A stretch of DNA of 64,000 bases from Mediterraneibacter hominis (GTDB lineage Bacteria; Bacillota; Clostridia; Lachnospirales; Lachnospiraceae): assembly GCF_014287475.1 (NCBI RefSeq), contig NZ_JACOPF010000002.1:620001-684000 (forward strand), written 5' to 3'. The notes beneath the pieces are model-generated. The model was not told the origin of the DNA, did not search any database, and worked only from the letters and a program-made list of their open reading frames with translations. The translations under genes were made by a program, and so were the position numbers. Of the stretch, positions 25,766 through 34,810 are shown one piece after another (position 1 is the first letter of the stretch; the number at the start of each line of letters is the position of its first letter).

Positions 25766-28165
25766 ATGAAATTCAACAGAAAACTCTGGATTAGTACGGC
25801 GGGGACAAGAAAATCCACGTACTGGCCCAAAAGTGAAATTATGTGGACAGAATTTGTGGAACGCCTGAAAACACCTGTCCGGAGTAGGGAAAGCCTGGAA
25901 GAATATCTTGCCTTGCCTAAACAGCAGCAATCCGAATTAAAAGATGTTGGGGGCTTTGTCGGGGGTACGTTTGCACATGAACGCAGGAAGAGCTTTTACG
26001 TAGAGGGAAGGGATCTGTTGACCCTTGATATGGATCAGATTCCGCCAGGGGGAACGGATGAAATTTTAAAAAGGGTTTCCGGACTAAAATGTGCGGCTAT
26101 AGTATACAGTACGAGGAAGCACACAGGATATGCGCCAAGATTACGGGTTATTATCCCTCTGGACATAACCGCAGAGGCAGAGGAGTATGAACCTGCTGCG
26201 AGGAAGGCAGCCTCTCTGATAGGGATAGAATTCTGCGATCCGACAACCTTCGATCCCAGCCGGCTGATGTATTGGCCGAGCTGCTGCAGTGACGGGGAAT
26301 ATATATATGAGGTGTATGACGGACCTTTCTGCAGTCTCAAAGGGCTGCTTAATATGTATGGAGACTGGCACGACATAGCAGAATGGCCACAGGTTCCCGG
26401 AAGCGAAGCTACAGAAAAGCGCCGTCTGGCGCGCCAGGAAAACCCGACGGAAAAAAGAGGAATTGTAGGGGCTTTCTGCCGTACATACACTATTACACAG
26501 GCAATGGAGCATTTTATTCCGGGCATGTATGAAGAAACAGGAATCCCGGGGAGATATACCTACACAGGAGGCTCTACAACAGGCGGAGCAGTCGTATATG
26601 ACGGAGATATGTTTTTATATTCCCATCATGCCACAGATCCATGCTCCGGACAGCTTGTAAATGCGTTTGACATGGTAAGGCTTCACATGTATGGGGACAA
26701 AGACAGGGAAGCAAAGGAGGGAACACCCAGTATAAAGCTGCCTTCCTATGCGGCTATGACACAGCTTGCAAAAAATGATAAAGATGTAACCGGCCTGATG
26801 GTAAAGGAAAGATTTGAACAGGCAAAAGAAGCGTTTGGGATGAAAGAGACACAGGAACCGGACGTAGACTGGGTACTGAACCTTACCAGGGACAGGAACG
26901 GGCATATAGAAAAAACAATCAGCAATATGACTATGGTGCTGGAAAACGATCCGATGCTAAAGGGGAGAATTGTAACAGACGAGTTCGCCAGCTGCGGAAT
27001 GGTAACGGGTTGCTTACCGTGGGACAGGCGTACAGAAAAGAGAAGATGGACAGATGTAGATTATGCTGGATACTATCGCTATATGGAGACGTTTTACGGC
27101 CTTACCGGAAGGGAAAAGCTGGACAACGGGCTGTTGATTGTCAGCAGCCAGAATAAAATCAATGAGGTGAGGGAATATCTGACAGGGCTTAAATGGGACG
27201 GAAAAAAGAGGCTGGATACACTTCTTACGGACTATTTAGGTGCAGAGGACAATCCCTATACCCGGGCAGTAATCAGGAAGTCTTTGTGCGCGGCGGTGGC
27301 CCGCGCAATTGTAGGAGGCGTGAAGTATGATTATATGCCTATTTTTACAGGGCCGCAAGGGATTGGGAAGAGCACTTTTCTATCCATACTTGGCAGAAAC
27401 TGGTTTTCCGATTCCCTGACAACATTTGAAGGGAAAGAAGCAGCAGAGCTGATACAGGGAACCTGGATCAATGAAGTAGGGGAGCTGACGGCTATGACAA
27501 AGCAGGAAACCAGCGCGGTCAAACAGTTTTTAAGCAAGACACATGATATATACAGAGCAGCATACGGAAGACAGACAAATAAATATCCCCGGAGGTGTGT
27601 ATTTTTTGGAACCAGCAACGACAGCGAATTTTTAAAGGATGCAACAGGAAACCGGAGATTCTGGCCGGTGGATGTAGGGCTGCGTAAAGCGAAGAAATCA
27701 ATCTGGCAGGAGCTGCCTGGAGAAGCGGATCAGATATGGGCAGAAGCATACTGTTATTGGCTGCTGGGAGAACCGTTGTATTTATCAGCAGAAATTGAAA
27801 AAATGGCAGAAGAACAGCAGGAAAGCCACCGGGAAAGCTATGCGAAAGAAGGGGTAATACGGGAGTTTTTAGACAGGGAGCTGCCGGAGAGATGGGGAAC
27901 AATGACCCTGGTACAGCGCAGACAGTTTTTACAGGGGAATCTTCGTCTGCCTGAAGGGGAAAGCCTTATACAGCGTGAAAGAGTCTGTGCGGCGGAAATC
28001 TGGCAGGAATGCTTTGGCAGCGACTTAAAATATATGGGGCGGAAGGACAGCATGGAAATCAATAATATCCTGCGCCATATAAAAGGGTGGAAACAGGATA
28101 AATCCTCACAGAGGTATGGGTTCTACGGAACACAAAGAGGGTTTGAAAGAGTGTCAACAAAATAG
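25766..28165 (+). CDS. VapE-type phage primase/helicase
   Basis: 799 residues. The N-terminal half (1-300) is a primase-like region with TLDMDQIPPGGTDEI and GGSTTGGAVVYDGDMFLYSHH. The C-terminal half is the virulence-associated E, D5-like superfamily 3 ATPase. Its Walker A is GPQGIGKSTFLS, its Walker B region is INEVGELTAM, and sensor 1 is FGTSND. It should unwind and prime at the origin. ATG 25766 has AGGAGGAAGG. The end of the gene carries the first iteron of the putative origin. Confidence 0.9.
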   Translation: MKFNRKLWISTAGTRKSTYWPKSEIMWTEFVERLKTPVRSRESLEEYLALPKQQQSELKDVGGFVGGTFAHERRKSFYVEGRDLLTLDMDQIPPGGTDEILKRVSGLKCAAIVYSTRKHTGYAPRLRVIIPLDITAEAEEYEPAARKAASLIGIEFCDPTTFDPSRLMYWPSCCSDGEYIYEVYDGPFCSLKGLLNMYGDWHDIAEWPQVPGSEATEKRRLARQENPTEKRGIVGAFCRTYTITQAMEHFIPGMYEETGIPGRYTYTGGSTTGGAVVYDGDMFLYSHHATDPCSGQLVNAFDMVRLHMYGDKDREAKEGTPSIKLPSYAAMTQLAKNDKDVTGLMVKERFEQAKEAFGMKETQEPDVDWVLNLTRDRNGHIEKTISNMTMVLENDPMLKGRIVTDEFASCGMVTGCLPWDRRTEKRRWTDVDYAGYYRYMETFYGLTGREKLDNGLLIVSSQNKINEVREYLTGLKWDGKKRLDTLLTDYLGAEDNPYTRAVIRKSLCAAVARAIVGGVKYDYMPIFTGPQGIGKSTFLSILGRNWFSDSLTTFEGKEAAELIQGTWINEVGELTAMTKQETSAVKQFLSKTHDIYRAAYGRQTNKYPRRCVFFGTSNDSEFLKDATGNRRFWPVDVGLRKAKKSIWQELPGEADQIWAEAYCYWLLGEPLYLSAEIEKMAEEQQESHRESYAKEGVIREFLDRELPERWGTMTLVQRRQFLQGNLRLPEGESLIQRERVCAAEIWQECFGSDLKYMGRKDSMEINNILRHIKGWKQDKSSQRYGFYGTQRGFERVSTK

Positions 28166-28337
28166 GGAAAAATGCGTCTACAAAATGGGAAATGTCTACA
28201 AAACCCCCTAAAATGTCAACAAACGGCAAAAAAATGCACCTTGTAGGCAAGTTGACAGGTTTGTAACAGGATTGTAGACAGGATAAAGCCCGAAAATAAA
28301 CTATTTATTTATATATGTCAACAATGTCAACAAACTT
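28152..28337. other. Iteron-like repeats, putative phage replication origin
   Basis: The motif GTCWACAAA occurs in direct orientation at about 28153, 28176, 28194, 28215, 28317 and 28325. Inverted or degenerate relatives (GTTGACA, TTGTAGACA) lie near 28250-28276. AT-rich DNA follows to about 28400. The 290-bp gap has no gene and separates the primase/helicase from the rest of the block, where phage origins often lie. The repeats are seen; the origin function is inferred. Confidence 0.6.
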
Positions 28338-28459
28338 TATATAGAAAAGAAAAAATAATAAATAAAGCGTATATATACGCCATATGTACATCATAAACGC
28401 CATAATAGAGGTATATATACACGCGATAAGGCTTTTTGTTTTCAGGAAGGAGAGGCGGG

Positions 28460-28663
28460 ATGGACTGTAAGACTTGGCTGAGGGAATACCTTGCGGACGG
28501 ACTGCTGCATTTATGTGATGAGGTCAGACAGGCGGCAAAGAAGGCAGGATATTCAAGAGGGGAACTAAAACAAGCGAGAAAAAAGTTAGACGTAAAAACG
28601 TTTCATCAGTTTGATGAACTCGGAGATACAGGCAATCACTTTTGGTATTTGGAGGTGCGGTAA
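28460..28663 (+). CDS. Small hypothetical phage protein
   Basis: 67 residues from ATG 28460 (AAGGAGAGGCGGG in front). The segment CDEVRQAAKKAGYSRGELKQ looks like a helix-turn-helix as seen in the C-terminus of some primases and D5 proteins. It may act at the adjacent iterons (inference). Confidence 0.6.
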   Translation: MDCKTWLREYLADGLLHLCDEVRQAAKKAGYSRGELKQARKKLDVKTFHQFDELGDTGNHFWYLEVR

Positions 28664-28951
28664 ATGAGAGAAAAAGAAATCGAAAAGTATCTTGTGTCGG
28701 AGGTAAGAAAACGCGGCGGCAGGGCTTATAAGTGGGTAAGCCCGGGAAATGCAGGAGTACCTGATCGGATCGTGATCCTTCCGGGCATGCCCGTGGTATT
28801 TGCGGAGCTGAAATCCGAGAGGGGAAGACTTACAGAGCTGCAAAAAGTACAAATCGGCAGACTAAAGGAATTGGGGCAGGAGGTAAGAGTCCTGTACGGG
28901 AGAGAGGGAGTGGAGAAATTTCTTGAAAGGTGTGGAAAAGATGGAATTTAA
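28664..28951 (+). CDS. VRR-NUC domain nuclease
   Basis: 95 residues, a PD-(D/E)XK-type nuclease. PGNAGVPDRIVIL and FAELKSERGRLTELQ hold the catalytic Asp, Glu and Lys. These small enzymes are regularly encoded between VapE-like primases and SNF2 helicases in phages, probably for recombination or processing of junctions. Overlaps the next gene by 11 bases. Confidence 0.9.
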   Translation: MREKEIEKYLVSEVRKRGGRAYKWVSPGNAGVPDRIVILPGMPVVFAELKSERGRLTELQKVQIGRLKELGQEVRVLYGREGVEKFLERCGKDGI

Positions 28952-30338
28952 GCCACATGCTTATCAGGCGTACTGCATACAAAAAATCCTGGATATTCCT
29001 AAAATAGGGCTGTTTCTCGATATGGGGCTTGGCAAAACGGTTACAACGCTGACCGCTGTAAAAGAATTGAAATATAACCGTTTTGAGGTACGGAAGGTAC
29101 TGGTGATAGCGCCGAAAAAAGTGGCGGAGGGAACGTGGACAAGGGAAAAGGATAAATGGACCCATACGAAAATGTTACGGGTGTCCCAGGTACTTGGCAG
29201 TCAGACAAAACGGATACGGGCGCTGAACGCGCCTGCGGACATTTACATCACCAACCGGGAAAATGTGACATGGCTGGTAGACTATTACCGGAACAGCTGG
29301 CCATTTGACATGGTCGTTGTGGATGAAAGCAGCAGTTTTAAAAGCCACCGCGCAAAACGTTTCAAGGCTCTGGCCAGCGTAGGGCCTCACATAAAACGGA
29401 TGGTTGAGCTTACCGGGACGCCATCGCCTAACGGCCTGGAAGATTTATGGGCACAGATTTTTCTTCTCGACAACGGGGAACGCCTGGGAAGGAGGTATAC
29501 GCAGTTTCGGGAAAGATATTTCCAGCCGGACAAACGCGGGGCAGACGGTATGGTATACAGCTACGAGGCAAAGCCCGGAACGGAAGAAACCATACTGGGG
29601 CAAATATCAGACATCTGTATTTCCATGAAAGCAGAGGATTACCTGCAGTTACCGGAGATAGTCATCCACGAAGTACCGGTTGTCCTGGATGATAAGGGGC
29701 GGAGGGCATACGCTGAACTTGAGCGAAGGATGGTTCTGGAACTGCCCGGAGACGCGGAAGAGATAAGTGTTGCAAGCGCAGCGGCTCTGAGCAATAAGCT
29801 GCTTCAGCTGGGAAACGGCGCGATTTATGATGAAGAAGGAAACTACCATGAGGTGCATAAATGCAAAATAGAGGCATTTATGGAGCTGATAGAATCGCTG
29901 CAGGGGAAGCCGGCATTAGTGTTTTACAATTTCCAGCATGATAAAGACAGGATATGGAAAGCGCTGGAGGGGACTAAACTGCGAATCCGGGAATTGAAGA
30001 CAACACAGGATGAAGATGACTGGAACGCAGGCCGGATTGATGTGCTGCTTACCCATCCTGCCAGCAGCGCATACGGCCTGAACCTGCAGGAGGGCGGAAA
30101 CCATGTAATCTGGTTCGGACTTACGTGGGGTTATGAGCTGTATACACAGGCCAATAAGAGGCTGCACAGGCAGGGGCAGAAAGAAAGGGTAATCATACAC
30201 CATCTTGTGTGCATGGATACAAGAGATGAGGATGTGATGCAGGCTTTGGAGAAAAAAGACGATGTACAAAACTGGGTGATGAAGAGCCTGAAAGCAAGGA
30301 TTAAAGCAATAAAGGAGGGGAATCGTGTTGACCGATGA
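28941..30338 (+). CDS. SNF2/DEAD-type phage helicase
   Basis: 465 residues, superfamily 2. Motif I DMGLGKTVTTL, motif II VVDESSSFK, motif III LTGTPSPN, and C-terminal motifs SSAYGLNLQEGG and YTQANKRLHRQGQ are present. Probably remodels protein-DNA complexes or branches during replication. ATG 28941 is used; six codons upstream have no better site. Confidence 0.92.
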   Translation: MEFKPHAYQAYCIQKILDIPKIGLFLDMGLGKTVTTLTAVKELKYNRFEVRKVLVIAPKKVAEGTWTREKDKWTHTKMLRVSQVLGSQTKRIRALNAPADIYITNRENVTWLVDYYRNSWPFDMVVVDESSSFKSHRAKRFKALASVGPHIKRMVELTGTPSPNGLEDLWAQIFLLDNGERLGRRYTQFRERYFQPDKRGADGMVYSYEAKPGTEETILGQISDICISMKAEDYLQLPEIVIHEVPVVLDDKGRRAYAELERRMVLELPGDAEEISVASAAALSNKLLQLGNGAIYDEEGNYHEVHKCKIEAFMELIESLQGKPALVFYNFQHDKDRIWKALEGTKLRIRELKTTQDEDDWNAGRIDVLLTHPASSAYGLNLQEGGNHVIWFGLTWGYELYTQANKRLHRQGQKERVIIHHLVCMDTRDEDVMQALEKKDDVQNWVMKSLKARIKAIKEGNRVDR

Positions 30339-30553
30339 AGCCAAAAAAGATTATACACCGGCAGTGGAGTCCGGTGATATGTCCGGGATGCAGAGAAGTG
30401 ATCAAGGAAAACGAAGATTTGAGCAAAGTGGAGTATGTAAGAACAAAGAGAAAAACGGATGTGCTTTTCCATACGGCCTGTATAGATAACGTGTGGGGAA
30501 CTGGGTATAAATCAAAACAAACGGAGGAAAATGGAGATGGAGAAAACTTATGA
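30335..30553 (+). CDS. Small CxxC protein
   Basis: 72 residues, coupled to the helicase by a four-base overlap (ATGA). CPGCREVI and a later FHTACID suggest a Cys/His zinc site. Function unknown. Confidence 0.6.
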   Translation: MKPKKIIHRQWSPVICPGCREVIKENEDLSKVEYVRTKRKTDVLFHTACIDNVWGTGYKSKQTEENGDGENL

Positions 30554-31214
30554 AGTAGAATTAATAGAGAAGCTGCCGGAGGATATACCTCTCAGAAAAC
30601 GAGGTACGATAACAACAAAAGGTGAATGGTATGGGCATTCGTTTGGGGACTGCGTAGGCAGGGTGTACGAAGATGGCGAAGTGAAGTCTTTCTTTACGGC
30701 TGACAGCGAAAACGGGACTACGGAATTGTTTGATACATTACGAGAACTGGGCATTACACGTACAAAACATAGACAGCTTATTAACTGGGAGACAGGAAAA
30801 GAACGGAGTTGTGAAGAACATTATATGATGCGCAGAGTAGTAGGGCATGGTTCAGACAAGGAAACGGTAAAGGATAACTGTCTTGACACCTGCAGCAATG
30901 TCAAATATGAGTACACATATGAGATTCTTTTTGTGTTGGACGATGAGTATAAGCGTTATGTCTACGATACAGTAAAAACGGATGGACCGTATACATATGG
31001 CTTGAGTTCAGTTCTTGAATCCCTGGAAGATACGGTTAGAGAATGGGCAGAAGAAAATGAAAAAGGTTTTTCGTTCGATGGTGGTGGAATGCACGTAAAA
31101 TTTTATGATGACTTCGGGAATGATATTGATGCTGAGTTTTACGGTATGTACGAGTTAATGATGTGTGTAAACTCGGTGCGGATCATCGAACTTAAACGAG
31201 AGATTGTAAATTGA
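30531..31214 (+). CDS. Hypothetical phage protein
   Basis: 227 acidic residues without a recognised domain. ATG 30531 and ATG 30537 are both possible; CGGAGG lies closer to ideal spacing for the second. A central CEEHYMMRRVVGHGSD and CLDTCSN hold several cysteines. It overlaps both neighbours, as is usual in this block. Confidence 0.6.
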   Translation: MEMEKTYEVELIEKLPEDIPLRKRGTITTKGEWYGHSFGDCVGRVYEDGEVKSFFTADSENGTTELFDTLRELGITRTKHRQLINWETGKERSCEEHYMMRRVVGHGSDKETVKDNCLDTCSNVKYEYTYEILFVLDDEYKRYVYDTVKTDGPYTYGLSSVLESLEDTVREWAEENEKGFSFDGGGMHVKFYDDFGNDIDAEFYGMYELMMCVNSVRIIELKREIVN

Positions 31215-31240
31215 GCAGAACAAAAGGAGGGAGAGAGAAG

Positions 31241-31966
31241 ATGAAAAAATTAAAAATAAAAATTTGCTGGTTATCTGCTGGCGTATCTTCTTTCATAGCT
31301 GGGTATTTGGCACAAAATGTAGATGAATATATCTATATAGACATAGAAAATCAACATTTAGATAGTATGAGATTTATTAAGGATTGTGAGAAAATTTTGA
31401 ATAAACCAGTACAAATTTTAAAATCTCCATATGGGAGCGTTGAAAATGTAATAAAGCAGTTTCGATACATAAATGGAGCGTATGGGGCAAAGTGTACGCA
31501 AATTCTTAAAAAGAGGGTAAGAAAGGAATGGGAAGATTTACATAAAGATTACGATATTACTTATGTTTGGGGATTTGACATGGACGAAAAAAGGCGTGCA
31601 GAAAGATTGAATGAATCAATGCCGGAATTTGAGCATGAATATCCACTTATTGAAAATGCTTTGACAAAGCAGGACGCGCATGCGATTCTGGAAAGATTAG
31701 GAATTAAAAGACCTGCCATGTACGATATGGGTTATCAAAATAATAACTGCATAGGCTGTGTAAAGGGTGGCATGGGTTACTGGAACAAAATCAGAAAAGA
31801 CTTCCCGGAAGTGTTTTATAGAATGTCGAAATTGGAAAGAGAAATAGGGCATTCGTGTATAAAAGGCATATATCTGGATGAGTTAGACCCTAATAGGGGG
31901 AAAATAGATGAAGAAATAATGCAAGATTGTGGAATTATGTGCTATTTGGCTGTGAATGAAATTTAA
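31241..31966 (+). CDS. PP-loop ATPase, phage PAPS reductase-like protein
   Basis: 241 residues. The start KICWLSAGVSSFIAGYLA carries the SxGxxS phosphate loop of the adenine-nucleotide alpha-hydrolase (PAPS reductase) fold. A later NNCIGCVKGGMGYW has the paired cysteines seen in phage members. These are related to enzymes that add sulfur to DNA or tRNA and might give modification or anti-restriction; the true role is unknown. ATG 31241 follows GGAGGGAGAGAAG. Confidence 0.7.
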   Translation: MKKLKIKICWLSAGVSSFIAGYLAQNVDEYIYIDIENQHLDSMRFIKDCEKILNKPVQILKSPYGSVENVIKQFRYINGAYGAKCTQILKKRVRKEWEDLHKDYDITYVWGFDMDEKRRAERLNESMPEFEHEYPLIENALTKQDAHAILERLGIKRPAMYDMGYQNNNCIGCVKGGMGYWNKIRKDFPEVFYRMSKLEREIGHSCIKGIYLDELDPNRGKIDEEIMQDCGIMCYLAVNEI

Positions 31967-32015
31967 TGTGGTGCTAGGAAAACGAAATATAATAACAAAC
32001 GAAGGGAGAGCGAAA

Positions 32016-32342
32016 ATGGGCTGGGCAGAAAAAGAATTAAAAAGGGCGAAGCTGAAAAAGAAGATTGATGAAATTATGAAAAGCCCAGAATACAAGAAAA
32101 GAGAGCAGGAAGAGAATCTGCGGGTATTTTTGATATACTGTATCATTTCTGTAGATTACCTGTACAGGCAGGAAAAATACAGAGCGAAAAGGATAAAGAG
32201 ATTTTTAGATTTTGTAAAACAACAGATGAAGTACGTATCAGAAGATGATGAATATGATTTCAAGCTGCTGAATGATGAACTGGAGAAGGAGACAGGTGTA
32301 AACGTAATGGAATATATGGGTTTTTGGGAGGACGGACAATGA
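32016..32342 (+). CDS. Hypothetical charged phage protein
   Basis: 108 residues from ATG 32016 (GAAGGGAGAG). Lys/Glu-rich helices and a short hydrophobic stretch (FLIYCIISVDYLY). No family recognised. The upstream frame to 31956 overlaps the previous gene and lacks a site. Confidence 0.55.
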   Translation: MGWAEKELKRAKLKKKIDEIMKSPEYKKREQEENLRVFLIYCIISVDYLYRQEKYRAKRIKRFLDFVKQQMKYVSEDDEYDFKLLNDELEKETGVNVMEYMGFWEDGQ

Positions 32343-32584
32343 AAATCACAATTGAAATTCCAGAGGAAGAGATAAAGGATAGACTGTTAGATGTAATAGC
32401 ACAGCAATATTACAGGGATTACTCATCGGACAGAAATAATGTAAATAGAGTTACAGCGGAATGCGTGCGGCAGGTAATTTACAAGGATAAAGATCGGATT
32501 ACAGACCGCATTGTTTCACAGGCAAGCAGTCACTTAAAAAATGTGGCATTAAAGAAAATGATGGAGAAAATGACGGAGGACTAA
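32339..32584 (+). CDS. Hypothetical phage protein
   Basis: 81 residues beginning MKITIEIPEEEIKDRL, with the start overlapping the previous stop (ATGA) and GGAGG in front. Resembles small strand-helix proteins common in this position of Clostridia phages; role unknown. Confidence 0.6.
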   Translation: MKITIEIPEEEIKDRLLDVIAQQYYRDYSSDRNNVNRVTAECVRQVIYKDKDRITDRIVSQASSHLKNVALKKMMEKMTED

Positions 32585-32585
32585 C

Positions 32586-32768
32586 ATGACAGTAAAAGAA
32601 CTGGAAGAATTTTTGAAGAATGTAAAAGATAAAAGTAAATCAGTGTATTTTTATCACTGTGATGATAATCCGTTCAGTGACGGGATTGGAATAGCAAACG
32701 CGTTTGAAGTATCAGAAGACCAAGAAAATACAGGAGCTTTTGAAGGCGTGTATATACAAGGATGTTAG
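32586..32768 (+). CDS. Hypothetical small phage protein
   Basis: 60 residues, one base after the previous gene. The pattern VKELEEFLKN...FYHCDDNPFSDGIGIANAF recalls small phage proteins of unknown function. Confidence 0.55.
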   Translation: MTVKELEEFLKNVKDKSKSVYFYHCDDNPFSDGIGIANAFEVSEDQENTGAFEGVYIQGC

Positions 32769-32779
32769 GAGGACTGTGA

Positions 32780-32950
32780 TTGAGAACTAGAAAAGAAGCG
32801 CATCAAGACGGCAAGGAGCATCACGATAAAATGGCGGTGACAATAATGATACAGGCACAAGCGGCGCAGATAGAGCACAAGACGGTTGAGGAGTACCTGT
32901 CAGAGAAGTGCAAGATGGGGAGTGTTGCGGATGGACAAGAGCATACTTGA
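32780..32950 (+). CDS. Hypothetical small phage protein, TTG start
   Basis: 56 residues from TTG 32780 with AGGAGG seven bases before. Gln/Ala/Lys-rich and His-containing. It overlaps the next gene by 20 bases. Support is the ribosome binding site and the tight packing. Confidence 0.5.
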   Translation: MRTRKEAHQDGKEHHDKMAVTIMIQAQAAQIEHKTVEEYLSEKCKMGSVADGQEHT

Positions 32951-33350
32951 GGACTACATAGACGCCTGTGAGTTTATCAAAGAAACCGAGGCAGAAATAA
33001 AACGGCTGAAAAAGAAGCGAAGAAAAGTAATAGACAAAGTGAGGGGGAGTAATCCAGACTTCCCCTATGAACCCCGAAGTTTTAGTATTGCTGGGACGAC
33101 GGAAACATATGCCGAAAAGGAACTGATTCAAAGCGAGGAACATATCCTTGAGGTACAGAAAAGGCGGGCGGAAGAATTGAAAATCGGTGTTGAAGAGTGG
33201 ATGGAGAACATACCTTTCCGTATGAAGCGGATTATCAAGTATAAATTTTTTCATAGACTGTCGTGGGAAGAAACAGCGACGCTAATGGGGAGAAAATGCA
33301 CGGCAGCAAGCGTAAAGATGGAATTTCAAAGATTTATGAAAGAAATTTAA
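32931..33350 (+). CDS. Sigma-factor-like late gene regulator
   Basis: 139 residues. An N-terminal coiled coil (about 1-40) is followed by a region-4-like helix-turn-helix (MKRIIKYKFFHRLSWEETATLMGRKCTAASVKMEF). Phage proteins of this shape (ArpU/RinA/DUF1492-like) switch on late genes. It is the last early gene and lies directly before a promoter with three phased TGTTAC repeats, so it probably acts there. Confidence 0.75.
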   Translation: MDKSILEDYIDACEFIKETEAEIKRLKKKRRKVIDKVRGSNPDFPYEPRSFSIAGTTETYAEKELIQSEEHILEVQKRRAEELKIGVEEWMENIPFRMKRIIKYKFFHRLSWEETATLMGRKCTAASVKMEFQRFMKEI

Positions 33351-33354
33351 TGTT

Positions 33355-33396
33355 TGTTACGATTGTTACACATGTTACTTTTTAAAATGCTATAGT
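33355..33396 (+). promoter_or_regulatory. Putative late promoter with TGTTAC repeats
   Basis: TGTTAC occurs at 33355, 33364 and 33373 at exact 9-base steps. TATAGT (33391-33396) follows as -10 without a normal -35 box, typical of activator-dependent promoters. The sigma-like regulator gene ends four bases upstream. Confidence 0.6.
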
Positions 33397-33454
33397 ATAT
33401 GCTGAAAGAAGTGTAAAGTACATTTCTCCAAACTCCTTATAAGTATTTTCCCTT

Positions 33455-33483
33455 AAACGTCCTGCAATAGTGGGGCGTTTTTG
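33455..33483 (+). terminator. Intrinsic terminator in the late leader
   Basis: AAACGTCC pairs with GGGCGTTT (one wobble), followed by a run of T. It stands between the late promoter and the methylase/packaging genes, so late transcription must read through it, or it ends early transcripts. Confidence 0.6.
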
Positions 33484-33547
33484 TGTGGAGCATACTTCAC
33501 CTCTTGAAATAATACCCACGAATGTATTAAGAGAGAGGGTTGATAAA

Positions 33548-34297
33548 ATGAACAGTTTTATAAGTTGGATTGGCGGCAAGAAGCTGCTGAAAAAGAAAAT
33601 CATCGAACAGTTCCCAGATAACTTTGACAGATATGTTGAAGTGTTTGGCGGTGCCGGCTGGGTGTTGTTTGATAAGGAAAAGCATGCGAGCATGGAAGTG
33701 TACAATGACGTGAACGGGGAATTGGTGAATTTGTTCCGTTGTGTAAAGTACCATCCGGACGCCTTGCAAAATGAACTGAACTGGATTTTAATATCCAGAG
33801 AGCAGTTCTTTGACTGTGTGTCTCAAAGTAACACTCGAGGCATGACAGACATACAAAAGGCTGCGAGATTTTATTGCAGAATCAAATTAAGTTTTGGCGC
33901 AGACCTGCGGTCATTCGGTGTACGGTCGCGGGATATGCAGAAAACAATCGCCTATCTGCAAGAAGTGTCAAAACGATTAAACAGAGTAGTGATTGAGAAT
34001 GTCGATTTCGGTCAATTAATTAAGACATATGACAGGGAATCGGCATTGTTTTATTGTGACCCGCCGTATTACGATGCAGAAAAATATTATCCCGACCGAT
34101 TCCAGCCGGAAGACCATGAACGGCTACGGAATATCTTGAAAAAGATAAAAGGGAAATTTATCTTGTCTTATAATGACTGCGAAGAAATACGGAATCTGTA
34201 TGCAGGATACAGCATAATTGAAGTAGAACGGCAGGACAACCTTGTAACGAAAACTAACCCACGTCGTTACAGGGAATTAATCATAAAGAACTATTAG
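33548..34297 (+). CDS. DNA adenine methyltransferase (Dam-like)
   Basis: 249 residues, class alpha N6-adenine methylase. The AdoMet motif is WIGGKKLLKKKI with VEVFGGAGWVL, the catalytic motif is YCDPPYY. Start 33548 has GAGAGGGTTG in front. Likely protects phage DNA from host restriction or marks it for packaging; recognition site not deducible. Placed between the late promoter and terminase. Confidence 0.9.
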   Translation: MNSFISWIGGKKLLKKKIIEQFPDNFDRYVEVFGGAGWVLFDKEKHASMEVYNDVNGELVNLFRCVKYHPDALQNELNWILISREQFFDCVSQSNTRGMTDIQKAARFYCRIKLSFGADLRSFGVRSRDMQKTIAYLQEVSKRLNRVVIENVDFGQLIKTYDRESALFYCDPPYYDAEKYYPDRFQPEDHERLRNILKKIKGKFILSYNDCEEIRNLYAGYSIIEVERQDNLVTKTNPRRYRELIIKNY

Positions 34298-34345
34298 AAA
34301 TGACGTGGGTATTATTAACAGAGAGTGTGAATTGAAGGTGGTGAC

Positions 34346-34810
34346 GTGGCAGGTTATGAAAACATAAAAGACAAGGGATTTGACAAACGAACAACGGAGG
34401 AACTACGGATTATTGCTTCAAATGGCGGTAAAGCAAGCGGCGAGACAAGACGCCGTAAAGCGGATTTTCGGAAGACGTTGAACATGCTGCTGACTGCGGA
34501 AATAGACAGCAAGGAATGGAAGCCGGTTCTGGAGGCACTTGGTGTAGAGTGTACTCTGGAATCGGCTCTTTTGATGGCGCAAATTAAGGAAGCTATGAAA
34601 GGCAACACAAAAGCAGCTTATTTTGTTGCGCAGTACGCTGGGCAGAGCGACAAGCCGCATGAAGATATCCGCAATAAGGAAGCGGATACAGAGCTAAAGC
34701 AGGCGAGAAAAGAAGCTGTCAAAAAACAGGACGATGTGGACAGTACAGAAGTGCAGATTGCGTCCTATCTGGATAAACTGGAGGAGGCTATGAAAGATGA
34801 GCCTAAATAA
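34346..34810 (+). CDS. Terminase small subunit
   Basis: 154 residues from GTG 34346 (GAAGGTGGTG). The N-terminal basic region (NGGKASGETRRRKADFRKTL) and helical body, together with overlap of the large subunit gene by 14 bases, support a DNA-recognition terminase subunit. The family match is weaker than the context. Confidence 0.75.
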   Translation: MAGYENIKDKGFDKRTTEELRIIASNGGKASGETRRRKADFRKTLNMLLTAEIDSKEWKPVLEALGVECTLESALLMAQIKEAMKGNTKAAYFVAQYAGQSDKPHEDIRNKEADTELKQARKEAVKKQDDVDSTEVQIASYLDKLEEAMKDEPK

